Notes: generated by a model from the letters alone, not told the origin. A DNA stretch of 64,000 bases from Alistipes sp. CHKCI003 (GCF_900021155.1 NZ_FCNT01000059.1:1-64000), one strand, 5' to 3'. Counted from the first letter of the stretch, positions 32,073 through 42,059 are shown. Made by a program: numbers and translations.

Positions 32073-34655
32073 TCAGAACTGTTGTCCGATGACGAAACTG
32101 AACTTGCTGCCGAAGGGTTTGCTCGTGTCTCCCTGATTGGGGTGGTCGAAACCGTACCCCCAGTCGATGCCCAGCATGCCGACTACGGGCAGGTAGAGGC
32201 GTACGCCGAGACCGGCCGAGCGTTTGATCTTGAAGGGCGAGAAGGTTTTCCACGAGGTGAAGCCGTTGCCGCCTTCGAGGAAGCCCAGCACGTAGATCGT
32301 GGACGAGGGTTTCAGAATCACCGGATAACGCAGTTCGAGCGTGTATTTGTTGTAGGCGCACGAGTATTCGGACGTGGGGTCGAGCGCGCCGTCTTCGTAG
32401 CCGCGCATGCCGATGATGTCGATGCCGTAGATGTTGTATCCCGACATGCCGTCGCCGCCAACCTCGAAGCGCTGGAAAGGCGAGACCTTATGCCGGTTGT
32501 AGTTGCCGAGGTAACCCATTTCGGCTTTGGCCATCAACACGAGGTTCGAGTTGCGGCTCAATGCCTGATACCACTGCACCTTGAACTGCCACTTGTGGAA
32601 TTCGATCCATTTGTAGCGTTCGCTGTCGCTCATCGACCGGTCGCTGTAATCCTTGCCGTCGAAGAGCGAGTAGGGGGGCGTGAGCTGCACCGAGGCGCTG
32701 AAATCCGAGCCGCGGCGGGGATAGAGCGGCTGGTCGACCGAGCTGCGCCCGAAGACGAACTTCAGCGAGAGCAGGTTTGCCGAACCGTTTTTCATCACGA
32801 AGTAGTCCCAGTCCTTGAGCGAGTAGCGTTCGTAGCTCAGTTCGGTGTAGAGCGTGAAGTTGGGGTCGGGCCAGCTCAGACGCTTGCCCAGACCGGCGGC
32901 GACGCCGTAGGTGCGGAAATACTGCGTACTCTTCTGCCAGAGGTAGTAGGCGTCGTTCTGTTCGGAGAAGTGGGCCTGCAACGTGAACGAATTGGGCTTG
33001 CGGCCGCCGAGCCACGGATCGGTGAAACTCAGGGCGAAAGCCTTGTAATAGGTTCCGTTGGTCTGGGCCGAGATCGAAAGCCGCTGGTTCTGTCCCATCG
33101 GATAGGGGCGCCATGCCCCCTTCTTGAAGAGGTTTTTGACCGAAAGATTGTTCAGCGTGATGCCGACCGAACCCACGAAGGTGCCCGAGCCCCAGCCGCC
33201 GGCGATGTTGAACTGATCGGAGGCGGTCTCTTCGAGCGGGAACCCGATGTCCACCAGATCGTTCGACATGGGGACCGGGAGGATTTCCGGCATCAGCGAT
33301 TCGGCGTTGAAGTGTCCCATCGAGTTGAGCATGCGCAGCGTTTGCATCAGCAGGGCGCGGTTGTAGAGTTCGCCCGGCCGCGTGTAGAGTTCGCGGCGGA
33401 TGACTTCGTCGTCCACACGGTTATTGCCCGAGATGTTGACTTCGTTGATGGTGAAGGGTTTGCCCTCGAAAACTTTGATTTCGAGGTCGATCGAGTCAGG
33501 GCCTACGATGATCTCCGACGGGTCGATCTGCGACATGAGATAGCCTTCGTTCTGGTAGAGCGACGAGACGGACATGCCTTCGGGGTCGATCTCGCGGCCG
33601 ATGCCGAGCCGTTTGTGCATGGACTTCTTGTCGTAGGTGTCGCCCTTCGCGAATCCGAACATGCGTTGCAACTCTTCGGTCGGATAGACCGAGTTGCCGA
33701 CCCACGTGATGTCGCGGATGTAGAATTTGTTGCCTTCGGAAAGTTCGATGGCGATGCCGAGCCGCTTGTCGTCGATCTTGTAGATCGAGTCGCGCAGGAT
33801 CGAAGCGTTGCGGTAGCCTTTCGAATTGTAGAAGTCGATCAGCAGCTCCTTGTCGTCCTCGTAGTCGGTCTCGTTGAGTTTGGTGTTGCGGAAGAAGTTG
33901 AGGCTCTTCTGGTGGGTCTTCTTGAAGGTCCGCCGCAGCCGTTTGTCCGTGAAGCTTTCGTTTCCCGAGAAGTCGATGCGGCCGATCTTGACCTTGTTCT
34001 TGCGATCCACGACGAACGTTACGTTCACGACGTTGGGACGCAGGCTGTCGTTTTCGATGCGCACGTCCACCTCGGTGTTCCGGAATCCTTTTTCCGCCCA
34101 GTAGGCTTGGATCAGACGCTTGTTCTTGTCGATCACGTAGTCCGACAGTTCCGTGCCGCGGCGCAGCTTGAGCTTTTCGGCCAGATCTTTCTGCTTGCCC
34201 TTCGTGATGCCTTCGAATTTCCATTCGTACACGCGGGGCCGCTCCTTGAGGAAAAGCTCCAGATCGACCGAATCGCCTTCGATCGTGGCGCCCATCTTCA
34301 CGTCGGAGAACAGACGGCGGTCCCACAGACGCGAGATGGCCTGCGGAATGAAATCGCTCGGCAGGAAGATCGAGTCGCCCGGAATGAGACCGGCCGAAGC
34401 CGCGATGCTCTCCTGATTGAGGTACTGCACGCCGCGGACGTTTACCCGGCGCAGGATATAGCGTTTCTGAGGGCCGTCCAGCATCGGGGCGTCATCGGGG
34501 AAAGGGGGCGTTTCCGTCGCCGTGCTGTCCGCGGCGGAGAGCGCCGGTGCGGATGCCGCCGCTCCCGTTCGGTTGCCGGCTGTCAGGGCATGCAGGCAGC
34601 CCGATCCCAGCAGCACGGCCGCTGCGGTCAGAAGTATCTTACCGAAGTGGTTCAT
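32073..34655 (-). CDS. bamA: BamA outer-membrane protein assembly factor
   Basis: 860 aa. Signal peptide, then five POTRA-like repeats (for example RRVNVRGVQYLNQ, VKIGRIDFSGNESFTDKRL, FTINEVNISGNNRV) to about residue 430, then a 16-strand-type barrel with the conserved VGSVGI and RGYEDG segments and a C-terminal GQQF. Inserts beta-barrel proteins into the outer membrane. I prefer ATG 34655 (MNHFGK) because it opens a clean signal peptide; ATG 34676 is in frame upstream. The start overlaps uppS by 17 nt. Confidence 0.95.
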   Translation of the reverse strand: MNHFGKILLTAAAVLLGSGCLHALTAGNRTGAAASAPALSAADSTATETPPFPDDAPMLDGPQKRYILRRVNVRGVQYLNQESIAASAGLIPGDSIFLPSDFIPQAISRLWDRRLFSDVKMGATIEGDSVDLELFLKERPRVYEWKFEGITKGKQKDLAEKLKLRRGTELSDYVIDKNKRLIQAYWAEKGFRNTEVDVRIENDSLRPNVVNVTFVVDRKNKVKIGRIDFSGNESFTDKRLRRTFKKTHQKSLNFFRNTKLNETDYEDDKELLIDFYNSKGYRNASILRDSIYKIDDKRLGIAIELSEGNKFYIRDITWVGNSVYPTEELQRMFGFAKGDTYDKKSMHKRLGIGREIDPEGMSVSSLYQNEGYLMSQIDPSEIIVGPDSIDLEIKVFEGKPFTINEVNISGNNRVDDEVIRRELYTRPGELYNRALLMQTLRMLNSMGHFNAESLMPEILPVPMSNDLVDIGFPLEETASDQFNIAGGWGSGTFVGSVGITLNNLSVKNLFKKGAWRPYPMGQNQRLSISAQTNGTYYKAFALSFTDPWLGGRKPNSFTLQAHFSEQNDAYYLWQKSTQYFRTYGVAAGLGKRLSWPDPNFTLYTELSYERYSLKDWDYFVMKNGSANLLSLKFVFGRSSVDQPLYPRRGSDFSASVQLTPPYSLFDGKDYSDRSMSDSERYKWIEFHKWQFKVQWYQALSRNSNLVLMAKAEMGYLGNYNRHKVSPFQRFEVGGDGMSGYNIYGIDIIGMRGYEDGALDPTSEYSCAYNKYTLELRYPVILKPSSTIYVLGFLEGGNGFTSWKTFSPFKIKRSAGLGVRLYLPVVGMLGIDWGYGFDHPNQGDTSKPFGSKFSFVIGQQF

Positions 34656-35391
34656 CTGTTCTGTTTCTGTCTTCATTTTGCTTTACCAGTCCGAAGCGGC
34701 GGTCGCGGCGCGCATACTCCGCGAGCGCTTCGGCGAAGGTCGCCTCCGTGAAATCGGGCCACAGCACCTCGGGGAACCAGAGCTCCGCATAGGAAGCCTG
34801 CCAGAGCAGAAAGTTGCTCAGACGTTGTTCGCCGCTGGTGCGGATCACCAGATCCGGATCGGGAATGCCGGCCGTCCAGAGCGCGTCGGAGACCGTGGCT
34901 TCGCCGATCGCGTCGGGCGAGAGGCGTCCGGCGGCCGCTTCGCGGGCCAGCCGGCGCACGGCATCCGTGAGCTCGGCCCGCGACGAGTAGTCGAGCGCCA
35001 GCACGAGCGTGAGACGCTCGCCTGCGCGGGTCTGCGCTTCGAGCCGTTCGAGACTTTCGCGTACCTCCTCCGAAAAACGGCTCCGGTCGCCGATCACCCG
35101 CACGCGCACCCCTTCGCGCAGTAGCTCGGACATTTCGCTGGCCACGCAGCGGCAGAAGAGTTCCATGAGGGCGCCGACCTCTTCGCGGGGACGGCCCCAG
35201 TTCTCGGTCGAGAAGGCGTAGAGCGTCAGGTAGCGCACCCCGTGCCGCACGGCTGCGCGCAGCGAAGCCCTCACGGGTTCGACGCCGTGCGCATGACCTT
35301 CGCAGCGTTCCAGACCGCGCAGCTCTGCCCAGCGGCCGTTCCCGTCCATGATGATCGCGACGTGTTGCGGTGTACGGTTTCGTTCACTCAT
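34639..35391 (-). CDS. uppS: undecaprenyl diphosphate synthase
   Basis: Cis-prenyltransferase making the C55 lipid carrier for peptidoglycan and surface glycans. The signature HVAIIMDGNGRWA (with catalytic Asp), TLYAFSTENWGRP and DLVIRTSGEQRLSNFLLWQ are all there; 250 aa. ATG 35391 was chosen over the TTG at 35406. It heads the operon with bamA and the two ompH genes, and has a -7 element 13 nt upstream. Confidence 0.96.
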   Translation of the reverse strand: MSERNRTPQHVAIIMDGNGRWAELRGLERCEGHAHGVEPVRASLRAAVRHGVRYLTLYAFSTENWGRPREEVGALMELFCRCVASEMSELLREGVRVRVIGDRSRFSEEVRESLERLEAQTRAGERLTLVLALDYSSRAELTDAVRRLAREAAAGRLSPDAIGEATVSDALWTAGIPDPDLVIRTSGEQRLSNFLLWQASYAELWFPEVLWPDFTEATFAEALAEYARRDRRFGLVKQNEDRNRTDEPLR

Positions 35392-35403
35392 AATTATAGG
35401 GTG

Positions 35404-35411
35404 CAAATATA
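35404..35411 (-). promoter_or_regulatory. -7 promoter element for the uppS-bamA operon
   Basis: Minus-strand TATATTTG, 13 nt before the uppS ATG, giving a very short leader. Confidence 0.65.
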
Positions 35412-35509
35412 GGGAAATAAATTCAATCGGCAGCGTTCGGGAAGAGCTGGAACGTATTTCATGGCCGCGGGGGCTCCGGGGTGTGCCGTCATTGGTCGTA
35501 TTCTGTTCA

Positions 35510-36388
35510 TTAGCTGCGGATGTCGATGCCCCACATCATTTTATTCCTTAACGTGTCGTAAAACGATATATTGTGCGGTACGGCCAAATAAATCCGGCGG
35601 TCGGAGCGGCGCACCGTGAACGAGGCGCCGTCCCGCACGGGATAGAGCCGGTTGTCGAGCGTTACGAATCCGTCGGCCTGCCGCGAGTGGACGTGCAGGG
35701 AGATTTCGGCCGTGTCGGGAACCACCACGGGGCGCATGGTGAGGTTGTGGGGGGCCAGCGGCGAGATCACCAGACAGTTGCACTGCGGAGCCACCACGGG
35801 CCCTCCGGCGCTGAGCGAGTAGGCCGTGGAGCCGGTGGGGGTGCAGACCAGCACGCCGTCGCCGTGGTAGGTGGCGACCATCTGTCCGTCGACGTAGGTC
35901 TCGACCGAGATCATTCCCGCACCGTGGCGCTGAATGGTGAACTCGTTGAGGGCCAGCGGCGAGTCGGGCGTCCGGTCGAAATCGCCGCCGACTTCGATCT
36001 GTGTCCGGGCTTCGGTCCGGATGCGGCCTGCGGCGATGTCGTCGAACAGTTGGCCGATGCCGGCCGTCGGAACGGTCGTGAGGAAGCCCAGATGCCCCGA
36101 GTTGATCCCCACGATCGGGACCGGCGCTCCGTGCAGGCGGTGAGCCCCTTCGAGCAGCGTCCCGTCTCCGCCGTAGCTCACCATGAGGGCTTCGGTGCCG
36201 TGGACGCAGGCTTCGGCGCCGTAGATGCGTTCGGGCGGGATCGTGCGTCCGGCGAGCGCCGCGGCCTCGGCGGCGAACTCTTCGTTGACGGCGCAGGTGA
36301 AGCCGTGGCGCTCGGCGGCGTCGAAAATCCGCCGGATATCTCCGGCGCTGGGGCTTCGGCGAGGCAGTGAAAAAAGTAGGATGTTCAT
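35510..36388 (-). CDS. nadK: NAD kinase
   Basis: Phosphorylates NAD to NADP. The [11 protein letters not shown] signature, [10 protein letters not shown] and the substrate loop [15 protein letters not shown] are intact; length 292 aa is typical. Cytosolic. It sits between uppS and the divergent pdxJ, with a promoter that overlaps the pdxJ promoter. Confidence 0.96.
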   Translation of the reverse strand: MNILLFSLPRRSPSAGDIRRIFDAAERHGFTCAVNEEFAAEAAALAGRTIPPERIYGAEACVHGTEALMVSYGGDGTLLEGAHRLHGAPVPIVGINSGHLGFLTTVPTAGIGQLFDDIAAGRIRTEARTQIEVGGDFDRTPDSPLALNEFTIQRHGAGMISVETYVDGQMVATYHGDGVLVCTPTGSTAYSLSAGGPVVAPQCNCLVISPLAPHNLTMRPVVVPDTAEISLHVHSRQADGFVTLDNRLYPVRDGASFTVRRSDRRIYLAVPHNISFYDTLRNKMMWGIDIRS

Positions 36389-36410
36389 CGGCGGAGTTTC
36401 GAAAATTTCG

Positions 36411-36418
36411 TATCTTTG
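36411..36418 (+). promoter_or_regulatory. -7 promoter element for pdxJ
   Basis: TATCTTTG, 22 nt before ATG 36440. It faces the nadK -7 box, so the two transcripts would overlap at their 5' ends. Confidence 0.65.
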
Positions 36419-36423
36419 GATCG

Positions 36424-36431
36424 CAAATATA
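36424..36431 (-). promoter_or_regulatory. -7 promoter element for nadK
   Basis: Minus-strand TATATTTG, 36 nt before the nadK start and inside the predicted start region of the pdxJ transcript. Confidence 0.55.
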
Positions 36432-36439
36432 ACGATTTT

Positions 36440-37153
36440 ATGACAAAGTTAAGTGTAAACGTCAATAAGATTGCCGTGCTACGCAACTCGCGCGGCGGAA
36501 ACCTGCCCGATGTGGTGCGGGCCGCCTGCGATGTCGAACGTTTCGGCGCCGACGGGATCACCGTGCATCCGCGGCCCGATGCCCGTCATATTCGTTATGC
36601 CGACGTGCGCGACCTGAAGCGTGCGGTTCGGACCGAACTCAATGTGGAAGGGAATCCCATACCGTCGTTCGTGGACCTCGTGTGCGAAGTGCTGCCCGCG
36701 CAGGTTACGCTCGTGCCCGACGCACCCGACGCCATCACGTCGAACGCAGGGTGGGACACGGTCGCCAACCGCGCTTTTCTGACCGACGTCGCGGCGCGTT
36801 TCCGCGAAAAGGGTATCCGCGTCTCGCTCTTCGTCGATCCCGATCCCGCGATGGTCGCGGGGGCCCGTGCATGCGGCGCCGACCGCGTGGAACTTTACAC
36901 CGAGGCCTATGCCCGCAACTACCGCACCGGCCGTGAGAAGGCCGTAGCGGCCTATGTCGCAGCGGCGGAGGAGGCGCGGCGGCAAGGCCTCGGACTGAAT
37001 GCGGGCCACGACCTGAACCTCGAAAATCTGCGCTACTTCGCCGAGCGGATTCCGTGGCTCGACGAGGTCTCGATCGGCCATGCGCTGATCTGCGACGCGC
37101 TTTATTACGGATTGGAAAATACGGTGGCGCTCTACCGCCGCTGTCTGGAATGA
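36440..37153 (+). CDS. pdxJ: pyridoxine 5'-phosphate synthase
   Basis: Condenses 1-deoxyxylulose 5-phosphate with 3-amino-2-oxopropyl phosphate in vitamin B6 synthesis. TIM-barrel of 237 aa with [36 protein letters not shown] and [10 protein letters not shown] as in PdxJ. Start ATG 36440 gives the family N-terminus. Its stop overlaps the start of the nucleotidyltransferase gene (ATGA). Confidence 0.96.
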   Translation: MTKLSVNVNKIAVLRNSRGGNLPDVVRAACDVERFGADGITVHPRPDARHIRYADVRDLKRAVRTELNVEGNPIPSFVDLVCEVLPAQVTLVPDAPDAITSNAGWDTVANRAFLTDVAARFREKGIRVSLFVDPDPAMVAGARACGADRVELYTEAYARNYRTGREKAVAAYVAAAEEARRQGLGLNAGHDLNLENLRYFAERIPWLDEVSIGHALICDALYYGLENTVALYRRCLE

Positions 37154-38565
37154 GTCGCATGCCGCTCTCGGATCCCATATTCCGTCGCATCCAGCGCATC
37201 GCCGACCGGCGCGGCGTGCGTGCGTTCGTCGTGGGCGGGTACGTGCGGGACTACTACCTGCGCCGCCCCTCGACCGACATCGACGTGGTGGTGGTCGGCA
37301 GCGGCATCGAAATCGCCGAGGCGCTCGGCGCCGAGCTGCATGCGCGGGTCTCCGTCTTCAAGACGTTCGGGACGGCCATGGTACGTGCGAAGGGGATCGA
37401 GATCGAATTCGTGGGCGCGCGCAAGGAGTCCTATACGCGCGATTCGCGCAAACCTCATGTCGAAGCCGGTACGCTCGAAGACGATCAGCGCCGCCGGGAT
37501 TTCACGATCAACGCGATGGCTTGGTCGCTCAACGGCGCGACGTTCGGCGAGCTGGTCGATCCGTTCGGGGGGATGGACGATCTGGAGGCATGCACGATCC
37601 GCACGCCGTGCGATCCGGACGTAACCTTTTCGGACGATCCGCTGCGGATGATGCGCGCGGTGCGCTTCGCCGCACAGTTGGGTTTCGACATCGAGCCGGA
37701 GACGTTCGACGCCATCCGCCGCAACCGCGAGCGCATCCGCATCGTGTCGCGCGAACGCATCGCCGCGGAGCTGAACAAGATCGTCCTCTCGCCCGTGCCG
37801 TCGATGGGGTTCGAACTGCTCGAACTGACCGGACTGCTCGAACTGATCTTCCCCGAGATGCACCGCCTGAAGGGAGTCGACCGCGTGGGGAAGCATGCCC
37901 ATAAGGACAATTTCATCCACACGCTCAAGGTGCTGGACAACGTGGCGCGGCGCTCGGACGATCTGTGGTTGAGGTGGGCCGCCGTGTTGCACGACATCGC
38001 CAAACCGCTCACCAAGGCCTACGATCCGAAGGTCGGATGGACGTTCCACGGCCACGAGGTGCTCGGTTCGAAGATGGTGCCCGAGATTTTCCGGCGACTC
38101 AAACTTCCGCTGAACGAACACATGAAGTTCGTGCAGAAGATGGTCTTCCTGCATCTGCGGCCCATCATTCTCTCCGAGGATCTGGTAACCGATTCGGCCG
38201 TGCGGCGGCTGCTCTTCGAGGCGGGCGACGACGTGGAGCGGCTGATGACCCTCTGCGAGGCGGACATCACCTCGGGCATCGACGCCAAGGTGAAGCGCTA
38301 CATGGCCAATTTCGAGCTGGTGCGCCGCAAGATGCGGGACCTCGAAGAACGCGATCGCATCCGCAATTTCCAGCCTCCGGTTACGGGCGAGACGATCATG
38401 CGCACCTACGGGCTGCCCCCGTGCCGTGCGATCGGAGAGATCAAGGAGATCATCAAGAACGCCATCCTCGACGGCGAGATCCCGAACGACTACGATGCGG
38501 CCTTCGCGCTGATGGAGCGGCTGGCTGCCGAACGCGGTCTGGTGCGGGCGGACCGAGCGGAGTGA
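37150..38565 (+). CDS. cca: CCA-adding-type tRNA nucleotidyltransferase with HD domain
   Basis: 471 aa. N-terminal class II nucleotidyltransferase head ([22 protein letters not shown]; the DxD in STDIDVV), the RRDFTINAM motif and [14 protein letters not shown], then an HD domain ([10 protein letters not shown]) and a helical tail. The usual role is adding or repairing the 3' CCA of tRNAs; some relatives only add poly(A). ATG 37150 overlaps the pdxJ stop by 4 nt, so translation is coupled. Confidence 0.92.
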   Translation: MSRMPLSDPIFRRIQRIADRRGVRAFVVGGYVRDYYLRRPSTDIDVVVVGSGIEIAEALGAELHARVSVFKTFGTAMVRAKGIEIEFVGARKESYTRDSRKPHVEAGTLEDDQRRRDFTINAMAWSLNGATFGELVDPFGGMDDLEACTIRTPCDPDVTFSDDPLRMMRAVRFAAQLGFDIEPETFDAIRRNRERIRIVSRERIAAELNKIVLSPVPSMGFELLELTGLLELIFPEMHRLKGVDRVGKHAHKDNFIHTLKVLDNVARRSDDLWLRWAAVLHDIAKPLTKAYDPKVGWTFHGHEVLGSKMVPEIFRRLKLPLNEHMKFVQKMVFLHLRPIILSEDLVTDSAVRRLLFEAGDDVERLMTLCEADITSGIDAKVKRYMANFELVRRKMRDLEERDRIRNFQPPVTGETIMRTYGLPPCRAIGEIKEIIKNAILDGEIPNDYDAAFALMERLAAERGLVRADRAE

Positions 38566-38902
38566 TCGGCGGGAGGTCGTCCGCCGCGCGGGTGTATCCG
38601 GCGGCCTGAGGGGGCAGTCTGCGGGTTGTTCGCCGCATCCGGTGCGGCGGGCGTTGCCGTCGCTTTTCCTTCGTCCGGGAGGCGTCGAAAAGTTCGTGTG
38701 AGGAGCGGATGCCGCAGTTTTCGGGCAGGCGAAGTGCGGAGAAAGCAGGGGAGGCGGCGCGGGTGAAACAACGGAGAACGCTACGGCGGGACATGCCGTT
38801 CGAGGACGGGGGGGGGAGAGCCGGCTTCGCCTTATGGCGGATAGAATCCAGCATATCTTCAGAGGGGCTGAAAACAGTGCATATATGGTTGCGGATGAAG
38901 CG
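38566..38902. other. gene-free spacer with G9 tract
   Basis: 337 nt without a gene. It holds nine G at 38808-38816, about 87 nt before the lipoprotein start. No convincing -7 box was seen. Confidence 0.5.
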
Positions 38903-39631
38903 ATGAGAGGCATAAGGATTTTTTTGCTCGGTGCGGTCGCGCTGGCGGTCGGAGCGGTTTCGGCCGGATGTTCGCAGGAGGAGCCGGCCGTCGAGGCATT
39001 GACGGATTCTCAGATTTACGGTACATGGAAGTGCGCCTATGTCGAAATCGACGGGGAGTGGGAGTATGTCTCTCCGAACCGTTTCGAGGAATACAATGCG
39101 ACGTTCCGTTTTTTTACGAACGGAGTCTGCATTTGCGAGGGGCCGTTGACGGGCGGGCTGAACGGGACGTTCGAACGGACGGACGATCTGCTGACGATCT
39201 ATGACGGAAGCCGCGTGGCGTTCCGTCTGACGTTTCACAGCGTGAGGTACGACAATGCCGTGCTGACGTTCGAAGACCGCGGCGTGTCCGCGGAGATCCG
39301 TATGGAGCGGACGGACAATACGGCGGAGGATTACGTCGCTGTCGAGGGGATCGAATTTGCGCTCCCGAAGATAACGATCGACTCGGAGGTCCCCGTCGCG
39401 CTCGAGGTCGAGGTGCTGCCGCAGGACGCGACGAATAAAAACGTCGTCTGGCGAAGCTCCGACACGAGCGTCGTAACGGTGGAAAACGGAGTGGCGCGGG
39501 CCGTAGCCGTTTCGGGGCAGGCGACGATCGAGGCGATCACCGACGACGGCGGTTTCAGGGCCGTCTGCGACGTGGAGGTCTCGTTGACCGGGCCGGAGCC
39601 GGACGGGAAGACCGTGTGTCGGAAGTCCTGA
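38903..39631 (+). CDS. lipoprotein with N-terminal lipocalin-like region and Big_2 domain
   Basis: 242 aa. Lipoprotein signal with cysteine in VSAGCSQEE. Residues about 35-135 resemble the small lipocalin-like domains common in Bacteroidales lipoproteins (YGTWKCAY, FFTNGVCICEG). Residues about 145-228 form a bacterial Ig-like group 2 domain (VEGIEF, LEVEVLPQDATNKNVVWRSS, VVTVENGVARAV). A start at ATG 38903 gives the signal peptide; earlier in-frame ATGs (38834 and 38884) add non-signal residues. Function unknown; probably displayed on the surface. Confidence 0.8.
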   Translation: MRGIRIFLLGAVALAVGAVSAGCSQEEPAVEALTDSQIYGTWKCAYVEIDGEWEYVSPNRFEEYNATFRFFTNGVCICEGPLTGGLNGTFERTDDLLTIYDGSRVAFRLTFHSVRYDNAVLTFEDRGVSAEIRMERTDNTAEDYVAVEGIEFALPKITIDSEVPVALEVEVLPQDATNKNVVWRSSDTSVVTVENGVARAVAVSGQATIEAITDDGGFRAVCDVEVSLTGPEPDGKTVCRKS

Positions 39632-39814
39632 TCTGCGTGGGGCCGGACGCTGCGCATTCGTGGCCCCGCAGAGCGGGAGGACGGATACCCGCAGGGGAGT
39701 AGGCGCTCCGTGCGTCGACGGGGCGGGGAATGCCGCGGATGGGAGGGCGGCGGGTCGATGGGTGCCCGGGGCCGCCGAGACCGATTTGCATAAAAGTTGC
39801 CTTCGATCGGTCGC
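39632..39814. other. spacer before the DMT transporter
   Basis: 183 nt. No gene, clear promoter or hairpin seen. Confidence 0.4.
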
Positions 39815-40768
39815 ATGGCAAAACTGCGCTATAACCTCGATCTGATCTTCGCAAACGTCTTTTTCGGCGCGAATTTTTCGTTCTATGTGTCGCTGACGCG
39901 CGACTTTCTCGATTTTGAGCAGATATTCATGTTGCAGGTGCTCTCGGGCGCCCTTTTCTTCATCCCGTTCGCCGTCTTTTCCAGACGGTCGTACCGCATC
40001 GCGCGGCGCGATTTCGGCAATATTCTGATCGTTACGCTGCTCGTCGTCTACGGGTGGATGTATGTGCTGCTTTGGGGCTCTTCCTTCACCTCGCCGATCG
40101 ACGCTTCGACCATCTCGACGCTCGGACCGGCCTTCACGCTCATCATGGCCCACGTCCTGCACCGCCGCAGGGTGCGGCCCGTGCGGATCGTCGGCGTGGT
40201 CTTCGCGCTGGCCGGAGCGGGCATTCTGATTTTCGACGAAGGTTTCGTGCTGACGCACGGCAGCGAGGCCTACGGCAATGCGCTGGTGTTGTGCGCCGTG
40301 GTGGCCATTGCGATCAATACGGTGATTATCAAACCGCAGCTCGAACGGTTCGGGACGCTGGTGGTGATGGGGTGGTACTACATCATCGGACTGGCGATCA
40401 CGGCCCCCTTTTTCTGGAAATACATCGGACATACGGATTTTTTCCGCCTGCCGGTGTTCGCACAGGCCGAACTGGCCTATATTCTGATTCTCGGGACGGT
40501 GCTGCCGATGTATCTGCTCTACCGCGGCACCGAGAAACTCACTTCGGTGCATACGGCCCTCTACCGTTACATCCAGCCGCTCATCGCGGCCGTTCTCGCC
40601 ATCGTCCGCAAGCAGGCGAAGTTCGATGCTTCGAATCTGCTGGCGGCCGTCTTCATCTTCGCGGGGATCATCCTCGTGGTGCTGGGGTTCAATCGCGAAG
40701 CAATCGTTCGCGCCATGAGTCGGGAACCGGCACCGCCCGCTGCTCCTCGAAATCGAACGCAGCCATGA
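39815..40768 (+). CDS. DMT-superfamily (EamA) transporter
   Basis: 317 aa with about ten hydrophobic segments in two EamA repeats (first about 10-145, second about 160-300; TSVHTALYRYIQPLIAAVLA near the end). Predicted inner-membrane exporter or permease of small metabolites; substrate unknown. ATG 39815 gives the family-like start MAKLRYNLDLI. Its last 80 nt overlap the end of the convergent thioesterase gene, so the P/R-rich tail of the transporter is encoded opposite the thioesterase C-terminus. Confidence 0.88.
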   Translation: MAKLRYNLDLIFANVFFGANFSFYVSLTRDFLDFEQIFMLQVLSGALFFIPFAVFSRRSYRIARRDFGNILIVTLLVVYGWMYVLLWGSSFTSPIDASTISTLGPAFTLIMAHVLHRRRVRPVRIVGVVFALAGAGILIFDEGFVLTHGSEAYGNALVLCAVVAIAINTVIIKPQLERFGTLVVMGWYYIIGLAITAPFFWKYIGHTDFFRLPVFAQAELAYILILGTVLPMYLLYRGTEKLTSVHTALYRYIQPLIAAVLAIVRKQAKFDASNLLAAVFIFAGIILVVLGFNREAIVRAMSREPAPPAAPRNRTQP

Positions 40769-41084
40769 CCGAGCGGCTTTCGCTCCGCACCTCGTCGCCG
40801 GCCATGAGCCGTTGCAGGAGGGTGATGCTCTTCGTGCCGATCTTCTCGCAGGTCGTGGTTACGCGGACCGAGTCGGTGAAGCGGACCTGCCCGATGTAGG
40901 AGGTCGAGGTGGCGACCGTTACGATGCGGAGACGCCCCAGCAGGACCTCTTCGCCCAGAATCTTGTCGTAGTAGTCGAGTTTGCCGACATCGAAGTACAT
41001 CTGTTGCGAGACGTTGTTGACGTGCTGGAACGAGTCGATGTCGGCGAAGCGTTTCTGAATGGGAGTGGTGAGCGTGCGTGCCAT
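40689..41084 (-). CDS. acyl-CoA thioesterase (4HBT, YbgC/FadM type)
   Basis: 131-aa hot-dog-fold protein. The catalytic pattern is visible as RFADIDSFQHVNNVSQQMYFD (Asp in DxxxHVNN). Hydrolyses acyl-CoA or acyl-ACP thioesters; chain length unknown. It is the last of a three-gene minus-strand set (VOC, Sua5, thioesterase) with a 17-nt gap from sua5, and it overlaps the convergent transporter gene by 80 nt. Confidence 0.88.
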   Translation of the reverse strand: MARTLTTPIQKRFADIDSFQHVNNVSQQMYFDVGKLDYYDKILGEEVLLGRLRIVTVATSTSYIGQVRFTDSVRVTTTCEKIGTKSITLLQRLMAGDEVRSESRSVMAAFDFEEQRAVPVPDSWRERLLRD

Positions 41085-41101
41085 AATTCGGAGAGTGGAG
41101 A

Positions 41102-41674
41102 TTATTCGCGGATGATCCGGACGGCGCCGTCCTCGGTGAAGGCGACGATCGAAGAGGGCTTGCGGGTGGGGTGGCCTTCGAAACGGGGGTCGACCACGAA
41201 GTCGACGCCTTCGACGATCCCGCGCGCGGTGTCGGCGAGCGTTGCGGCAGCCGGTTCGCCCGAGCGATTGGCCGAAGTCGAGACCACGGGGCGGCCGAAA
41301 GCGCGGAGCAGGCGGCGGCAGAACTCGTGATCCGGAATGCGCACGCCGAGCGTGCCCTCCTCGGGGATGAGATTCTCCGCCAGACCCGAAGCGCCCGGAA
41401 GGATCAGCGTCAGGGGTTTGTCGGCGAGTTCCATCACCTCGAAAGCGATTCCGGGCGCCCTGTTCGCATAGCGCACGACCATGTCGGCCGATGCGCAGAG
41501 CACGAGCATCGCCTTTTTGTTCTCGCTGCCCTTGAGGGCATAGATTCTGGCCACGGCTTCGGCGTTCGCCGCGTCGCAGCCGATGCCCCAGACCGTGTCG
41601 GTGGGATAGAGGATCAGTCCGCCTGCGCGGAGCGTGCGCACGGCTTCTTCGACCTCTTGCTGGATGGATTCCAT
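41102..41674 (-). CDS. tsaC: L-threonylcarbamoyladenylate synthase (Sua5/YrdC family)
   Basis: 190 aa, the single-domain YrdC type. It makes threonylcarbamoyl-AMP for the t6A37 modification of ANN-decoding tRNAs. Visible: GGLILYPTDTVWGIGCDA, the KGSENKKAMLVL region, and STSANRSGEPA. ATG 41674 gives the family N-terminus; the frame is open further upstream into the VOC gene. It follows the VOC gene by 7 nt. Confidence 0.93.
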   Translation of the reverse strand: MESIQQEVEEAVRTLRAGGLILYPTDTVWGIGCDAANAEAVARIYALKGSENKKAMLVLCASADMVVRYANRAPGIAFEVMELADKPLTLILPGASGLAENLIPEEGTLGVRIPDHEFCRRLLRAFGRPVVSTSANRSGEPAAATLADTARGIVEGVDFVVDPRFEGHPTRKPSSIVAFTEDGAVRIIRE

Positions 41675-41681
41675 AGGCGGT

Positions 41682-42059
41682 TCATTTTTCGGGCAGCACT
41701 TCGATCCAGTAGTCGTCCGGATCGGCGATGAAGTAGAGCCCCATGTCGTGATTTTCGTAGCAGATGCAGCCCATGTCGCGGTGGAAGGCGCGTGCGGCAT
41801 CATAGTCGCCCGCCACGCGGAAGCACAGGTGGCTTTCGTTGTCGCCCAATTCGTAGGCGCCCTCCTTGTCGCGCAGCCATGTCAGCTCCAGACGGAAGGG
41901 GGTCTGACCGTCGCCCAGATAGACGAGCGTGAACGAGCCGTCGGGGGCCTGCTTGCGTTTCAGTTCATGCAGTCCCAGCGCCTTGGCGTAGAAGTCGAGG
42001 CTGCGTCCGAGGTCGGAGACGTTGATGTTGAAATGATCGAATTTCCCTTTGATTTCCAT
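41682..42059 (-). CDS. VOC-family (glyoxalase-like) protein
   Basis: 125-aa two-repeat vicinal-oxygen-chelate protein. Metal-ligand positions are visible: His in FDHFNINVSD, Glu in FRLELTW, His in ESHLCFRV and Glu in YWIEVLP, the H/E/H/E set of lactoylglutathione lyase. It may detoxify methylglyoxal, but many VOC proteins do other chemistry. First gene of the VOC-Sua5-thioesterase operon, with a -7 element 24 nt upstream. Confidence 0.88.
   Translation of the reverse strand: MEIKGKFDHFNINVSDLGRSLDFYAKALGLHELKRKQAPDGSFTLVYLGDGQTPFRLELTWLRDKEGAYELGDNESHLCFRVAGDYDAARAFHRDMGCICYENHDMGLYFIADPDDYWIEVLPEK

Noticed and set aside
32013..34751. 912-codon open frame opposite bamA
   Set aside because: Antisense shadow of a certain gene; rich in V, E, H, F without domain features.
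39797..39814. Upstream in-frame start for the DMT transporter
   Set aside because: It adds six residues before the family-like MAKLRYNLDLI without better start context.
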